A DNA stretch of 64,000 nt from Natronomonas marina (GTDB lineage: Archaea > Halobacteriota > Halobacteria > Halobacteriales > Haloarculaceae), in NCBI RefSeq assembly GCF_024298905.1, contig NZ_CP101154.1:2790001-2854000 (forward strand). The letters are read 5' to 3'. This document shows positions 41,552-50,472 of this stretch, one piece after another; positions within the stretch are counted from its first letter, which is position 1, and every line of letters starts with the position of its first letter. The position numbers were made by a program, and so were the translations under genes. Below the pieces are notes generated by a model that made no database searches, had not been told where the DNA came from, and saw only the letters and a list, made by a program, of their open reading frames with translations.

Positions 41552-43204
41552 TCACACCAGCACCGGCGGGACTGCGTAGGGGTCGACCTGGACGTCCAGG
41601 AGCGTCGGCGCCTCGCGGTCGAGGGCGGCCGCCAGTTCGGACTCCAGCGTCTCGACGGATTCGACCGTCTCGCCGTGACAGCCGAGACCCTCCGCGACCG
41701 TCGCGTAATCGACGCTCGGGTCGAAATCGGTCGACAGCTGGAAGTTGTCGGTGCCGATCTGACTCGCCGTCGAGGATCCCAGTCCGTCGTTGTTCAGCAC
41801 GACGACGGTGACGGGGAAGCCCTCGCGGGCAGCGGTTTCGAGGTCGGCGATGTGGTAGCCGATGCCGCCGTCCCCGGAGAGGGCGACGACCGGCGTGTCG
41901 GGGCGGGCGGCCTGAACGCCCAGCGCCTGCGGGAGACAGACGTTGATGCCGTCGCTACCGCGGGCCTGCAGGTAGCCCAGTCCCGGCTGCTCCACCTCGT
42001 AGAACGCGCCGGTGAAGAAGCCCGAGTAACTGGTCGCACTCACGAGGATCCCGTCGGCGGGGATGCGGTCGTTCAGTTCGTCGACGACCCGGGCGGGGGC
42101 GATGGGCGCGTCGTCGCTGTGGAGGTCCTCGGCGTGGGACTCGCGCCACGCCGCCCGCTCGTCGGCGAGCGTCTCGATTCGCTCGCGGCGGTCGGCGAAG
42201 TCGTCGGCATCGACGGCCTCAAGGAGTGCCTCGACGGTCGCCCGGAGATCGGCCTGGATGGCGACGTCGGGGTCGTAGTTCCGGCCGAGCCACGCCCGGT
42301 CGAGGTCGACGTGGACGACGTCGGCGTCGTCGTCGACGAGCGACCAGCCGACCGTCGTGAGGTCGCTGAAGCGCGTCCCGAGACCGACGACGAGGTCGGC
42401 GGCCTCCAGCGCGTCGTTGGCCACCTCACAGAAGCCCCACCGACCGGCGACGCCGAGTGCGAACGGCTCGGTTTCGGGGACCGCGCCCTTGCCGTTGATC
42501 GAGGTGACGACGGGCGTGTCCGTCCGGTCGGCGAACTCGGTCAGGGCCTCGGCGGCGCCGGCACGGACCACCCCCTCGCCGGCGAGGACGACCGGCCGCT
42601 CGGCGGCGTCCAGTCGGTCGACGACGGCCGCGAGGCGGTCGGCGCTCGGTTCGGGCCGGTCGCGCGGATACGACAGCGAGACGGCGGCGGGCGGGTCGCC
42701 GGTCGGTTCGTCGTCGAAGACGTCGCCGGGGAGGTTGACGTGGGCGGGTTTCGGCACGCCGGTCGTCATCCGCCGAACCGCCGCCCGGACGGCCTCGACG
42801 GCGCGGTCGGCGGATTCGGCGTCGAACGTGGCCTCGGCGTGGGGCGCCAGTATCGCCTCGTTGTCGGCGTCCTGGATGACCTCCCGGCCCCGAATCCCGC
42901 GCTCGTTGTCGCCGGTGAGCGCCAAGACGGGGCTGGAGGCGCCGGCGGCCTCACAGAGGCCGGCCCCGATGTAGGCGGCACCGGGGCCGCCGACGCCGTC
43001 GACGACACCGACCGTCCGGTTGGCCCGCGCGTAGCCGTCGGCCATCAGCGCCGCGCTCGCCTCGCTCCGGGCCAGGACGTGCCGGAGCGACGAGTCGGCC
43101 AGACTCGAGTAGTAGGGGTCCATCTGCTCGCAGGGAAATCCGAACACCGTGTCGATACCGCCGTTCTCGAACAGCGCGACGATCAGGTCGGTCGGCTCTG
43201 TCAT
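41552..43204 (-). CDS. Thiamine-diphosphate enzyme of the acetolactate-synthase superfamily
   Basis: The 550-residue protein has the three-domain plan: N-terminal pyrimidine domain with Glu48 (RSEASAALMADGYAR), GGPGAAYIGAGLCEA, a central domain, and the C-terminal diphosphate site SGDGGIGYHIADLETA...VVVLNND. Catalysis on 2-oxoacids (condensation or decarboxylation) is expected; no small regulatory subunit gene is adjacent, so it is unlikely to be the biosynthetic acetolactate synthase. I start at ATG 43204; the upstream frame lies across a TATA-like element (tttatg near 43235-43240, minus). It stands alone. Confidence 0.88.
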   Translation of the reverse strand: MTEPTDLIVALFENGGIDTVFGFPCEQMDPYYSSLADSSLRHVLARSEASAALMADGYARANRTVGVVDGVGGPGAAYIGAGLCEAAGASSPVLALTGDNERGIRGREVIQDADNEAILAPHAEATFDAESADRAVEAVRAAVRRMTTGVPKPAHVNLPGDVFDDEPTGDPPAAVSLSYPRDRPEPSADRLAAVVDRLDAAERPVVLAGEGVVRAGAAEALTEFADRTDTPVVTSINGKGAVPETEPFALGVAGRWGFCEVANDALEAADLVVGLGTRFSDLTTVGWSLVDDDADVVHVDLDRAWLGRNYDPDVAIQADLRATVEALLEAVDADDFADRRERIETLADERAAWRESHAEDLHSDDAPIAPARVVDELNDRIPADGILVSATSYSGFFTGAFYEVEQPGLGYLQARGSDGINVCLPQALGVQAARPDTPVVALSGDGGIGYHIADLETAAREGFPVTVVVLNNDGLGSSTASQIGTDNFQLSTDFDPSVDYATVAEGLGCHGETVESVETLESELAAALDREAPTLLDVQVDPYAVPPVLV

Positions 43205-43692
43205 GGTTCTCTCGGCCCGAACGACCGGCGACGGCATAAACGGTGCTATCGAACGGTGTCTCGATCACTGTCGATGTACTACAACCATTTCACAATATAA
43301 TACGCTTTTGAGTATAACTGATAGCAGTTGTGAAACCTCTCAGATAGAGAGCGACGGGACGCGATGGTGGTTCGTGGACGCTCGTCTCTCACGGTCGACG
43401 ATAACAGAATTATAGCTGTTATGGGACGGCACGCCCTCCGGCGGTGACAGGGTAGGCGAGGGCCACGACGGGGGTCGGGGGTCCGTACCGACCCCACCCG
43501 CCCGGTCGAGTCCGTCCGTTCCGGGCACCGTTCGTGCCGCAGGCGAACAGCCACGTTCCTCGGGCCGGTCCACCGACCGCCGTGGGCCGACGGAACCCAC
43601 ACGGCGCCCCCGACGTACTCGCCGCGACGCTACCCCGAGTAACGCGGCTCCGGAGCGAAAGATTATCTAGGGTGGTACCCGTTAGCCGATCC
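43205..43692. other. Divergent intergenic region with several inverted repeats
   Basis: 488 bases between the TPP enzyme (minus) and rdfA (plus). A locally AT-rich part at 43280-43425 holds three perfect inverted repeats: tttcacaa/ttgtgaaa (43288-43295 and 43328-43335), aactg/cagtt (43316-43329) and ataacag/ctgttat (43401-43407 and 43416-43422). The rest is GC-rich with no credible gene. Confidence 0.6.
43401..43422. promoter_or_regulatory. 22-bp AT-rich palindrome
   Basis: Arms ataacag and ctgttat flank aattatag. It sits in the middle of the divergent interval, 197 bases from the TPP-enzyme start and 271 from rdfA. A regulator site is the likely role. Confidence 0.4.
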
Positions 43693-44310
43693 ATGGGCGA
43701 AGTGTCGAACGAAGCGAGACGAGGACGCCGGAGCAAGGTAGCACGACTCATCGACGAGTACGACCTGAACGGGATCGGCGCCGAGATGGAACGGCGCTGG
43801 ACCGCCGAGGAGGACCGCTGGAGCCTCCGGGAACTGGCGGCGCACTTCAATCAGTCGGTACTGGAGGCCGCCCTGGAGACCGAGGGGGCCCAGCTGCTCG
43901 ACGGAGAGGTCGAGAACACCTACCGCTTGCTGACCGACGAGGACGTCGGGAGCGCCGACCGGACGCGGGCCCGCCGACGACTCGAACGGGAAGGCGTCGA
44001 CATCGACGCGGTACTGGACGACTTCGTCACCTACCAGGCGATCAGAACCTACCTGAAGAAACACCGGGACGCGGAGTACGAGGCCGACGAGACGGACCCG
44101 CTGGAACGGGAGATATCGAACATCCAGCAGTTGCGCGGCCGGGTCGACTCCGTCACCGAGGGAAAGCTCGAACAGTTCCGCGACGGTGGACACCTCACGC
44201 TCGGCGAGTTCCGAACGTTCGTCGACGTTCGAGTCGTCTGTGAGGATTGTAACACCCAGTACGACGTCGTCGAGTTGCTCGAAGCCGGCGGCTGCGAATG
44301 TGCGGAGTAG
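43693..44310 (+). CDS. rdfA: Rod-determining factor RdfA-like protein
   Basis: The 205-residue protein matches from memory the haloarchaeal RdfA family: a basic N-terminus (RRGRRSKVARLIDEYDLNGIG), a helical middle (WSLRELAAHFNQSVLEAALE, then LLTDEDVGSADRTRARRRLE) and a C-terminal zinc-ribbon-like Cys cluster (Cys183, Cys186, Cys201, Cys203). RdfA takes part in rod-shape determination in Haloferax; the protein looks able to bind DNA. It is followed by the SMC-related gene, the usual partner. ATG 43693 is chosen because the upstream frame is basic, Pro-rich and outside the family. Between the two genes lie three iteron-like repeats. Confidence 0.78.
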   Translation: MGEVSNEARRGRRSKVARLIDEYDLNGIGAEMERRWTAEEDRWSLRELAAHFNQSVLEAALETEGAQLLDGEVENTYRLLTDEDVGSADRTRARRRLEREGVDIDAVLDDFVTYQAIRTYLKKHRDAEYEADETDPLEREISNIQQLRGRVDSVTEGKLEQFRDGGHLTLGEFRTFVDVRVVCEDCNTQYDVVELLEAGGCECAE

Positions 44311-44320
44311 CCTGCTTCGG

Positions 44321-44396
44321 CGAAACCGTTCGATTCCACGCCACCGTTCTCACGAAACCGTTCGGTTTTTCGCTGTCGTTCTAGCGAAACCGTTCG
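44321..44396. repeat. Three 12-bp repeats with exact 32-bp spacing (iteron-like)
   Basis: The palindromic-cored 12-mer cgaaaccgttcg occurs at 44321-44332, 44353-44364 and 44385-44396, each 32 bp from the next. Copies 2 and 3 are also preceded by cgttct two bases earlier. They end just before the TATA-like atttaac (44407-44413) of the SMC-related gene, so a protein bound to all three would sit on one DNA face at its promoter. Confidence 0.85.
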
Positions 44397-44406
44397 ATTC
44401 CATCAC

Positions 44407-44413
44407 ATTTAAC
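44407..44413 (+). promoter_or_regulatory. TATA-like element of the SMC-related gene
   Basis: The run atttaac lies 30 bases before ATG 44440, indicating that this gene has its own promoter in addition to any read-through from rdfA. Confidence 0.5.
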
Positions 44414-44439
44414 AACTCCCACTCCGTGGGGCCGTTCAT

Positions 44440-46374
44440 ATGAGTACACAAAAAGAAAAACCCGCTTCGCTGAACGCAGAGAACATCGGCGGCATCGACG
44501 AGACATCAGTCCAGTTCACGCCGGGAGTGACCATCCTCACGGGCGAGAACGCGACGAACCGTACGTCCCTCCTGCAAACCATCATGGCGGCGCTGGGGAG
44601 CGACGAGGTGACGATGAAGGGCGACGCCGAGGAGGCCTCCGTCGAACTCGAGATCGGGGGCGAGACGTACACGCGCGAGCTCACCCGGCAGGGATCGACG
44701 ATCCGGACCGGGGGCGACCCCTACCTCGACGACCCGACGCTTGCGGACCTCTTTGCGTTCCTCCTCGAGTCCAACGAGGCGCGCCGGACGGTCGCCGCCG
44801 ACGGGGACCTCCGCGACCTCATCATGCGCCCGATCGACACCGACGAGATCCAACGCGATATCGACCGGCTCGTCGAGCGACGACGCGAACTCGAAGAGGA
44901 ACTCGAGGAGCTGGACTCGCTGAAGGATCGACTGCCGTCTCTCGAAGAACGCCGGACCAGCCTCCAAGAGGAGATCGAAGAGACCGAGGCGGAACTCGCC
45001 GCAAAGGAGGAGGAACTCGAGAACCGCGACACCGACGTCGAGGAGACGCGCGCGGAGAAGGCCGAACTCGAGGAGCGATTCGAGGAACTCCGCTCGAAGC
45101 GATCCGACCTCGAGGACGTCCGCTACGACCTCGAGACCGAACGTGAGACGCTCGAGTCGGCCCGCGCGGAGACGCGCGAACTCCAGTCGGAGCTCGACGA
45201 TCTCCCGGACGCGCCGGTCGGCGAGATCGACGAGCTGGAATCGCGGATCGACGACCTCAGAGAGCAGAAACGACAGCTCGAATCGGAGGTCAACGAGGTT
45301 CAAAGCGTCGTCAGGTTCAACCAGGAGATGCTCGACGACGGCGACGAGGACGTCCTCGACGCCCTAGAGGAGTCCGCCGACGACGTGACCGAGGAGCTGC
45401 TGCCCGACGGGAACGTGACCTGCTGGACCTGCGGCAGCGAGGTCCCCGAAGACCAGATCGAGGCGACCGTCGACCGGCTCCAGGAACTCAGCCAGTCGAA
45501 GCTCGGCGAAGTCGACGACATCGAGACCCGGATGGACGAACTCACGGAGGAGGCCCGGGAACTCCGGGAGAAACAGCGCCGCCGCGAGGACCTCCAGCGC
45601 CGCCTCGAGGAGGCCGAATCCGAGGTCGAGCGCGCCGAGGACTCCATCGAGCGGCTCACCGACCGCCGCGAGGAGCTCCGGGACGAGGTCGAGGACCTGG
45701 AGGCGGAGATCGAGCGGATGGAGGACGAGACCTACGAGGAGGTCCTCGACCTGCACAAGGAGGCCAACCAGATCGAGTACGACCTCGGGCGCCTGGAGGG
45801 CGACCTCGAGGACGTCGAGTCCGAGATCACCGAAATCGAGGACCGGCTCGACGAGGAGGACCGGCTGAAGGACCGCCGCGAGGAACTCGACGAGGAGATC
45901 GAGGAGCTCCGGACGAAGATCGGCCGGATCGAGCGACAGGCCGTCGAGGAGTTCAACGAGCACATGGAGACGGTGCTGGAGCTGCTGGAGTACCACAACC
46001 TCGAGCGGATCTGGCTGGAGCGGGTCGAAAAGGAGGTCCGGGAGGGCCGCCGCAAGGTGACCAAGAGCGTCTTCGAACTCCACATCATCCGCCAGACCGA
46101 CGGCGGAGCGACCTACGAGGACACCGTCGACCACCTCAGCGAGAGCGAACGCGAGGTCACGGGGCTCGTGTTCGCCCTCGCGGGCTATCTCACACACGAG
46201 GTGTACGACGAAGTGCCGTTCCTGCTCTTGGACTCGCTGGAGGCCATCGACGCCGACCGGATCGCGACGCTGGTCGAGTACCTTGAGGGGTACAACGACC
46301 ACCTCGTCGTGGCGCTCCTCTCGGAGGACGCTGCCGGGCTCTCGGAGGAGTACCAGTACGTCGGCGACATCTAG
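44440..46374 (+). CDS. Archaea-specific SMC-related ATPase with zinc hook
   Basis: The 644-residue protein is SMC/Rad50-like: an N-terminal head fragment, a very long acidic coiled coil (about 125-570) interrupted by a zinc-hook-like CWTC (Cys328, Cys331), and a C-terminal head with LSESEREVTGLVFALAGYL (signature region) and VPFLLLDSLEAID (Walker B). The Walker A position reads GENATNRTS (35-43), with Arg replacing the usual Lys, as I recall for this archaeal family. It likely organises DNA or a cell-shape-linked complex together with RdfA. It stops at 46374, with no following gene in the same unit. Confidence 0.85.
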   Translation: MSTQKEKPASLNAENIGGIDETSVQFTPGVTILTGENATNRTSLLQTIMAALGSDEVTMKGDAEEASVELEIGGETYTRELTRQGSTIRTGGDPYLDDPTLADLFAFLLESNEARRTVAADGDLRDLIMRPIDTDEIQRDIDRLVERRRELEEELEELDSLKDRLPSLEERRTSLQEEIEETEAELAAKEEELENRDTDVEETRAEKAELEERFEELRSKRSDLEDVRYDLETERETLESARAETRELQSELDDLPDAPVGEIDELESRIDDLREQKRQLESEVNEVQSVVRFNQEMLDDGDEDVLDALEESADDVTEELLPDGNVTCWTCGSEVPEDQIEATVDRLQELSQSKLGEVDDIETRMDELTEEARELREKQRRREDLQRRLEEAESEVERAEDSIERLTDRREELRDEVEDLEAEIERMEDETYEEVLDLHKEANQIEYDLGRLEGDLEDVESEITEIEDRLDEEDRLKDRREELDEEIEELRTKIGRIERQAVEEFNEHMETVLELLEYHNLERIWLERVEKEVREGRRKVTKSVFELHIIRQTDGGATYEDTVDHLSESEREVTGLVFALAGYLTHEVYDEVPFLLLDSLEAIDADRIATLVEYLEGYNDHLVVALLSEDAAGLSEEYQYVGDI

Positions 46375-46881
46375 CCCGCTGCCGACCTGCCGACTTCGGT
46401 CCGACGGGGTATCCCGTCGTGATACCGGACTCGCTGCGGTCGATCCGGGGGCGCCCCGTCTCGGCGTCGCCGGCCGACAGCACCGCGTTCCGTGATTCCG
46501 AACGACGAACGTGAGCGTTCGGATCGCTCCGCCGACGAGTACCGCACTCGGCAGGCGGGGAGTACACCTCGGTGGTTCCCGACGGAGACGTGCAGTGTTC
46601 GGGATCGACGACCGGTGACGCCTCCCGGACGTGATCGTTCTGCGCGTGGGCCCCCTGTTCCCGGCGTTCCCCAGACGTGAACGGATGGGTCGAACGCCGG
46701 ATCGCCGTTAAACCGCGGGTGTCCGCCGTGTTTCGCTCGCTCGGATCGACGCTGCCGTCCAGACAGCGTTCGGTGACGGTGAACGAGGTGTTCGCTCCGC
46801 CGGTCGTCCCCAGCGGTTGGTTCTCACCCGGTCGACTCGCCCGAGACGAACTGATTAGTAGTTCGAACGTGAGGTCGGAGT
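46375..46881. other. Intergenic region
   Basis: 507 bases. Apart from the TATA-like gattagta (46853-46860), 25 bases before the next start codon, I see no gene, RNA or repeat. Short frames are Pro/Arg/Ser-rich and not coding-like. Confidence 0.6.
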
Positions 46882-47850
46882 ATGGACGGCGTACACCGAA
46901 TCGAAGTTCCCACCCCGTTCGACATCGGGACCGTGAACTGCTACGCCTTCGAATCCGGCGCGCTCACGGTAATCGATCCAGGGCCGGACACCGACGAGGC
47001 CTACGAGGCGCTCGCCGACGGACTCGCCCGGATCGGCGCCGGCGTCGAGGACGTCGAACGGATCCTCGTCACACACCCCCACATGGATCACTTCGGGATC
47101 GCCGGGCGGGTCCGGGACGAATCCGGAGCGTCCGTGATCGCTCACGAACACGCCGCGGCGATCATGCGCGACATGGAGGCGCACTTCGTCCGGGAGCAGT
47201 CCTTCTTCGAACCGTTTCTGATCTCGATGGGCGTCCCCGAATCGACGGCCGTCGCCGTGACCGAGGTCCCGGAACCGTATCTGCCGTTCCAGCGACCCAT
47301 CGACATCGACCGGACCGTCGGCGGCGGCGACATCGTCGAGGGAGCGCCGACGTTCACCTGCGTTCACACCCCGGGGCACGCGCCGGGCTCTCTCTGTTAT
47401 CACGTCCCCGAGACGCGAACCACGTTCACCGGCGACCACGTCATGAGCGACATCACGCCGAACCCGGTCCTGACGGTCCGGATCGGCGGCGAGGGTCGAA
47501 CCCGTAGCCTCCCGGCGTACATGTCCTCCCTCGAGCGCCTGCTGTCGGTCGACGCCGAACGGGGCTACGGCGGCCACCGCGAGCCGATTCCCGACCTCCA
47601 CGCCCGCGTCCGCGAAACGCTCGACCACCACCGCGAGCGGAAGGAAGACGTCGCCGAGCTGCTCGAAGAGTCCGGGCCGGCGACCGCCTACGATCTCATG
47701 CGGGAGATGTTCTCCGGGCTCCCGACGACCGAGGTGTTCCTCGGGATGTCGGAGGTGATCGGCCACCTCGACCTGCTCGAAGACGACGGGCGCGTCGAGA
47801 TAACCGACGAGGGGGACAGGTCGTACTACGCCTACACCGGGGCGACGTAA
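46882..47850 (+). CDS. Metallo-beta-lactamase-fold hydrolase
   Basis: The 322-residue protein has the binuclear metal site THPHMDH (64-70: His65, His67, Asp69, His70), a following HTPGHAPGSLCYH and TGDHVMSD, all typical of MBL hydrolases. A C-terminal winged-helix-like extension (ATAYDLMREMFSGLPTTEVF to DDGRVEITDE) matches the LACTB2-type plan, where members hydrolyse thioesters or act on RNA. Start ATG 46882 is supported by its promoter spacing. Neighbours are CoA-ester enzymes, so acyl-CoA thioester hydrolysis is plausible. Function is not proven. Confidence 0.9.
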   Translation: MDGVHRIEVPTPFDIGTVNCYAFESGALTVIDPGPDTDEAYEALADGLARIGAGVEDVERILVTHPHMDHFGIAGRVRDESGASVIAHEHAAAIMRDMEAHFVREQSFFEPFLISMGVPESTAVAVTEVPEPYLPFQRPIDIDRTVGGGDIVEGAPTFTCVHTPGHAPGSLCYHVPETRTTFTGDHVMSDITPNPVLTVRIGGEGRTRSLPAYMSSLERLLSVDAERGYGGHREPIPDLHARVRETLDHHRERKEDVAELLEESGPATAYDLMREMFSGLPTTEVFLGMSEVIGHLDLLEDDGRVEITDEGDRSYYAYTGAT

Positions 47851-48158
47851 CCGGGGGTCCCGGCCCCTTCGTTCGGCTCGTGGTCGGTTTCGACGCCCCG
47901 GCAACACCGCCGTTCGATCCGTCAACGTCGAAAACGTGGCGTTCGATAGCGACGAACGCCTCGAACTACCGCATCCGTTCGGCCCGCCCGGCGGCGTTCG
48001 GGAAGGGCCACGTCCGACGGACACGGGAGGTCGTGCGGACGTTCCGGGCACGAACGACTCGAGTTTCGCCCGCGAAACTGTCCCGGATCGAGACGGGTTC
48101 GTAGCGCCACGAGAGCCCGGGAGGACTCCATCGACGCCGTTCGATGGGGTCGAGTCGG
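47851..48158. other. Intergenic region between convergent genes
   Basis: 308 bases between the MBL gene (plus) and the helical protein gene (minus). No gene, strong hairpin or repeat is recognised. Confidence 0.5.
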
Positions 48159-48947
48159 CTATATGTCCGCCATCGAGGGGCTGTGTCGCGCCCCGTCCTC
48201 GTGTGAGGTTTCCCGAGGATCGTCGTCGTCGTGACGTTCCCGCCGGCGTCGGTGCCGTTTGATCGACCGTCGCGTCCGGGCGATAGCCTCCAGCGCGGGG
48301 TAGGTGGTCTCCAGTTCGCCGTAGAGATACTCGTTGAGAGCGTGGGGGGACGTCGCTCCCCCGATCGCCGCCTGGATGTCCTCGATCGCCGACTGTCGCT
48401 CCTCGAGGAGGCGCTCACAGCGACACGCGAGTTCCTCGCAGGTTTCCCACGTCTCGAGGAACTCCTCGAAGGACAGGGCCCGGAGCGTGGGGACGGGGGT
48501 CTCCGCTAGCGCCCGGTCGATGTCGACGAGCGCCTCCCGGACCCGTTCGATCGACTCTCGCTCGGCGTCGAGCGCCTCCCTGACCCGCTCGCGTCGCTCG
48601 ATGGCCTCGTTCGTCCCGACGAGGAGGTCTCGCTTCAGTCGCTGTGTCACCTGGTCCTCGAACGACAGCGCGTTTGCGACCGGCGCGGAGAACTCGTTTT
48701 CGAGGCTCTCGGCGAGGGATTCCCCGTAGGTCTCCTCGAAGTCCGGCGACGACATCACCGTCTCGCGGTACGCCGCCCGGAGCCGTTCCGTCTCGGTCGC
48801 GGACTCCGGGCCGTTGCCGGCCGTCGTTCGCGCCAGGCTGACCGCGTCCCGGAACTCCTCGAAGGCGTCGCATTCGGCCCCGAGAGACGACTGCTCGTCG
48901 GCGATGCGTTCCTCGGCGCGGTCGAGTCGCTTGTGTCCAGTTTGCAT
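48159..48947 (-). CDS. Uncharacterised helical protein (DUF7260-like)
   Basis: The 262-residue protein is almost entirely helical and charged, with coiled-coil-like stretches (EAIERRERVREALDAERESI and CRCERLLEERQSAIEDIQAA), no signal peptide, no membrane helix and a His/Asp-rich basic C-terminal tail (RRSIKRHRRRRERHDDDD). It recalls an uncharacterised haloarchaeal family (DUF7260, from memory). There is no functional motif. It is a single gene, convergent with the MBL hydrolase. A palindrome tgtgatcaca lies at 48991-49000 in its upstream region. Confidence 0.7.
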   Translation of the reverse strand: MQTGHKRLDRAEERIADEQSSLGAECDAFEEFRDAVSLARTTAGNGPESATETERLRAAYRETVMSSPDFEETYGESLAESLENEFSAPVANALSFEDQVTQRLKRDLLVGTNEAIERRERVREALDAERESIERVREALVDIDRALAETPVPTLRALSFEEFLETWETCEELACRCERLLEERQSAIEDIQAAIGGATSPHALNEYLYGELETTYPALEAIARTRRSIKRHRRRRERHDDDDPRETSHEDGARHSPSMADI

Positions 48948-49229
48948 ACGTGGTACTACGGAGGGGGGCCGCGGCGACCATCGGTTGGGGTGTGATCACA
49001 TCTAACAATCCGTCGCTAGAACTTAACCCTGTCCGTCGCTCCCCACGTTCCGGGAATACACCGAAACCCGTCGGAACGGGGCCTCGTCCGGGATGGGATC
49101 CCCGAATCGCAGTCGGGAACCGGGGGCGGGTCGCTCGAGCGCCGCCCAGGCGTCCCTCTCGTCGGGGGCGACCCGGTGCACTGTGGAGACGCCTCCGCGA
49201 CCGAAGCCGTCGATGTTCGCGTCCGGACG

Positions 49230-50423
49230 TCAGGCGTCCTCGATCGTCCCGCTCCGGAGCAGCCGTTCGATCTCGTCGTCGGTGAACCCCCGTTCGCGGA
49301 GCACCTCGACGGAGTGTTCGCCCAGCCTCGGCGGATGGCGTTCGATCGCCGGCTCGATGTTCTCGTACTTCACCGGGAACCCGAGCGTGTCGACGGCGCC
49401 GGCATCGGGGTGATCGATCGTCCGACGCATCTCCCGAGCCTGAACCTGGGGATGTTCGAACACCGAAAGCGTGTCCTCGATCGGCGCCGCGGGAACGCCG
49501 TGCTCTCGGAGTTCGGCGACGAGTTCGTCGACGGACCACTCCGCCAATCGCTCTCCGAGCTCGGTTTCGAGTTCGTCCCGGTGTTGGACCCGGCGGTTGA
49601 CCTCCGCGAACCGGTCGTCGGCGGCCAGCCCCGGCTCGTCGATCGCCTCACAGAACCGGCGCCAGTGGCGGTTCGTGACGACGGACAGCTGGACCTCGCC
49701 GTCGGCCACCTCGTAGACGCCCTCGGGCGCGAAGTAGTTGTGTCGCCGACCGAACGCCGGATACGGCTCCTCGGTCACGAGACTGTAGGTCGCCCGGGTC
49801 GTGAGACCGGCGACCGCGGCGTCCAGCAGCGAGACGTCGACGAACTCGCCCTCGCCGGTCCGTTCGCGGGTGTACAGCGCGGTCAGAATGCCCTGTACCG
49901 CATACAGCGCGGCGAACACGTCGTTCATCGGCGTTCCCGACCGCATGGGGGGCCCACCCTCCTCTCGCGTCATGGACATCGCCCCCGAGAGCGCCTGGAC
50001 GGTCGTGTCGATGCCGGCGTCCTCCCGGTGGGGGCCGTCGGCTCCGTACGCCGAGATGCCGCAGTAGACGATCCCGGGATTGCGGTCACGGACCGTCTCG
50101 TAATCGATCCCGTGGCGTTCGGCGAACGTCGGTGGGAAGTTCAACAGTACGACATCGGCCGTCGCCGCCAGATCCAAGAAGGCCTCCCTGCCCTCGTCAG
50201 TGGTGATGTCGATCGCCAGACTGCGTTTGTTCCGGTTTACGGTCAGATAGTAGAAACTCTCGTCGCCGACGGTCGGTTCGAGCGAACGGGCGAGTTCGCC
50301 CGATCCGACCCGCTCGAGTTTCACGACGTCGGCGCCGAGATCGCCGAGAAGTTGGCCGGCGTACGGACCGGCGACCATCGTCGACAGTTCGAGGACGGAG
50401 ACGTCCTCCAGCGGTCGGGCCAT
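49230..50423 (-). CDS. CaiB/BaiF-family (class III) CoA-transferase
   Basis: The 397-residue protein has the class III CoA-transferase marks: LSTMVAGPYAGQLLGDLGADVVKLE at the N-terminus (ending in KLER), NRNKRSLAIDIT, and the catalytic Asp201 in DVSLLDAA (the Asp169 of formyl-CoA transferase). It moves CoA between carboxylic acids, or may act as a racemase in some subfamilies. It is the third gene of the HyuA-HyuB-CoA-transferase unit (49-base gap after HyuB). Its co-location suggests that the acid formed by the hydantoinase-type pair is activated to a CoA ester. Confidence 0.92.
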   Translation of the reverse strand: MARPLEDVSVLELSTMVAGPYAGQLLGDLGADVVKLERVGSGELARSLEPTVGDESFYYLTVNRNKRSLAIDITTDEGREAFLDLAATADVVLLNFPPTFAERHGIDYETVRDRNPGIVYCGISAYGADGPHREDAGIDTTVQALSGAMSMTREEGGPPMRSGTPMNDVFAALYAVQGILTALYTRERTGEGEFVDVSLLDAAVAGLTTRATYSLVTEEPYPAFGRRHNYFAPEGVYEVADGEVQLSVVTNRHWRRFCEAIDEPGLAADDRFAEVNRRVQHRDELETELGERLAEWSVDELVAELREHGVPAAPIEDTLSVFEHPQVQAREMRRTIDHPDAGAVDTLGFPVKYENIEPAIERHPPRLGEHSVEVLRERGFTDDEIERLLRSGTIEDA

Positions 50424-50472
50424 ACGTCCTCATGCACTCGGCGTGTGTTAAAGCGTGCGGCGCGATCCCCGG

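Noticed and set aside
46492-46680. A 62-residue frame between the SMC-related and MBL genes
   Set aside because: Pro/Arg/Ser-rich, no domain and no upstream promoter element; treated as non-coding.
48991-49000. Perfect palindrome tgtgatcaca upstream of the helical protein gene
   Set aside because: A single 10-bp palindrome is expected by chance in a window of this size and its position relative to the promoter is not diagnostic.
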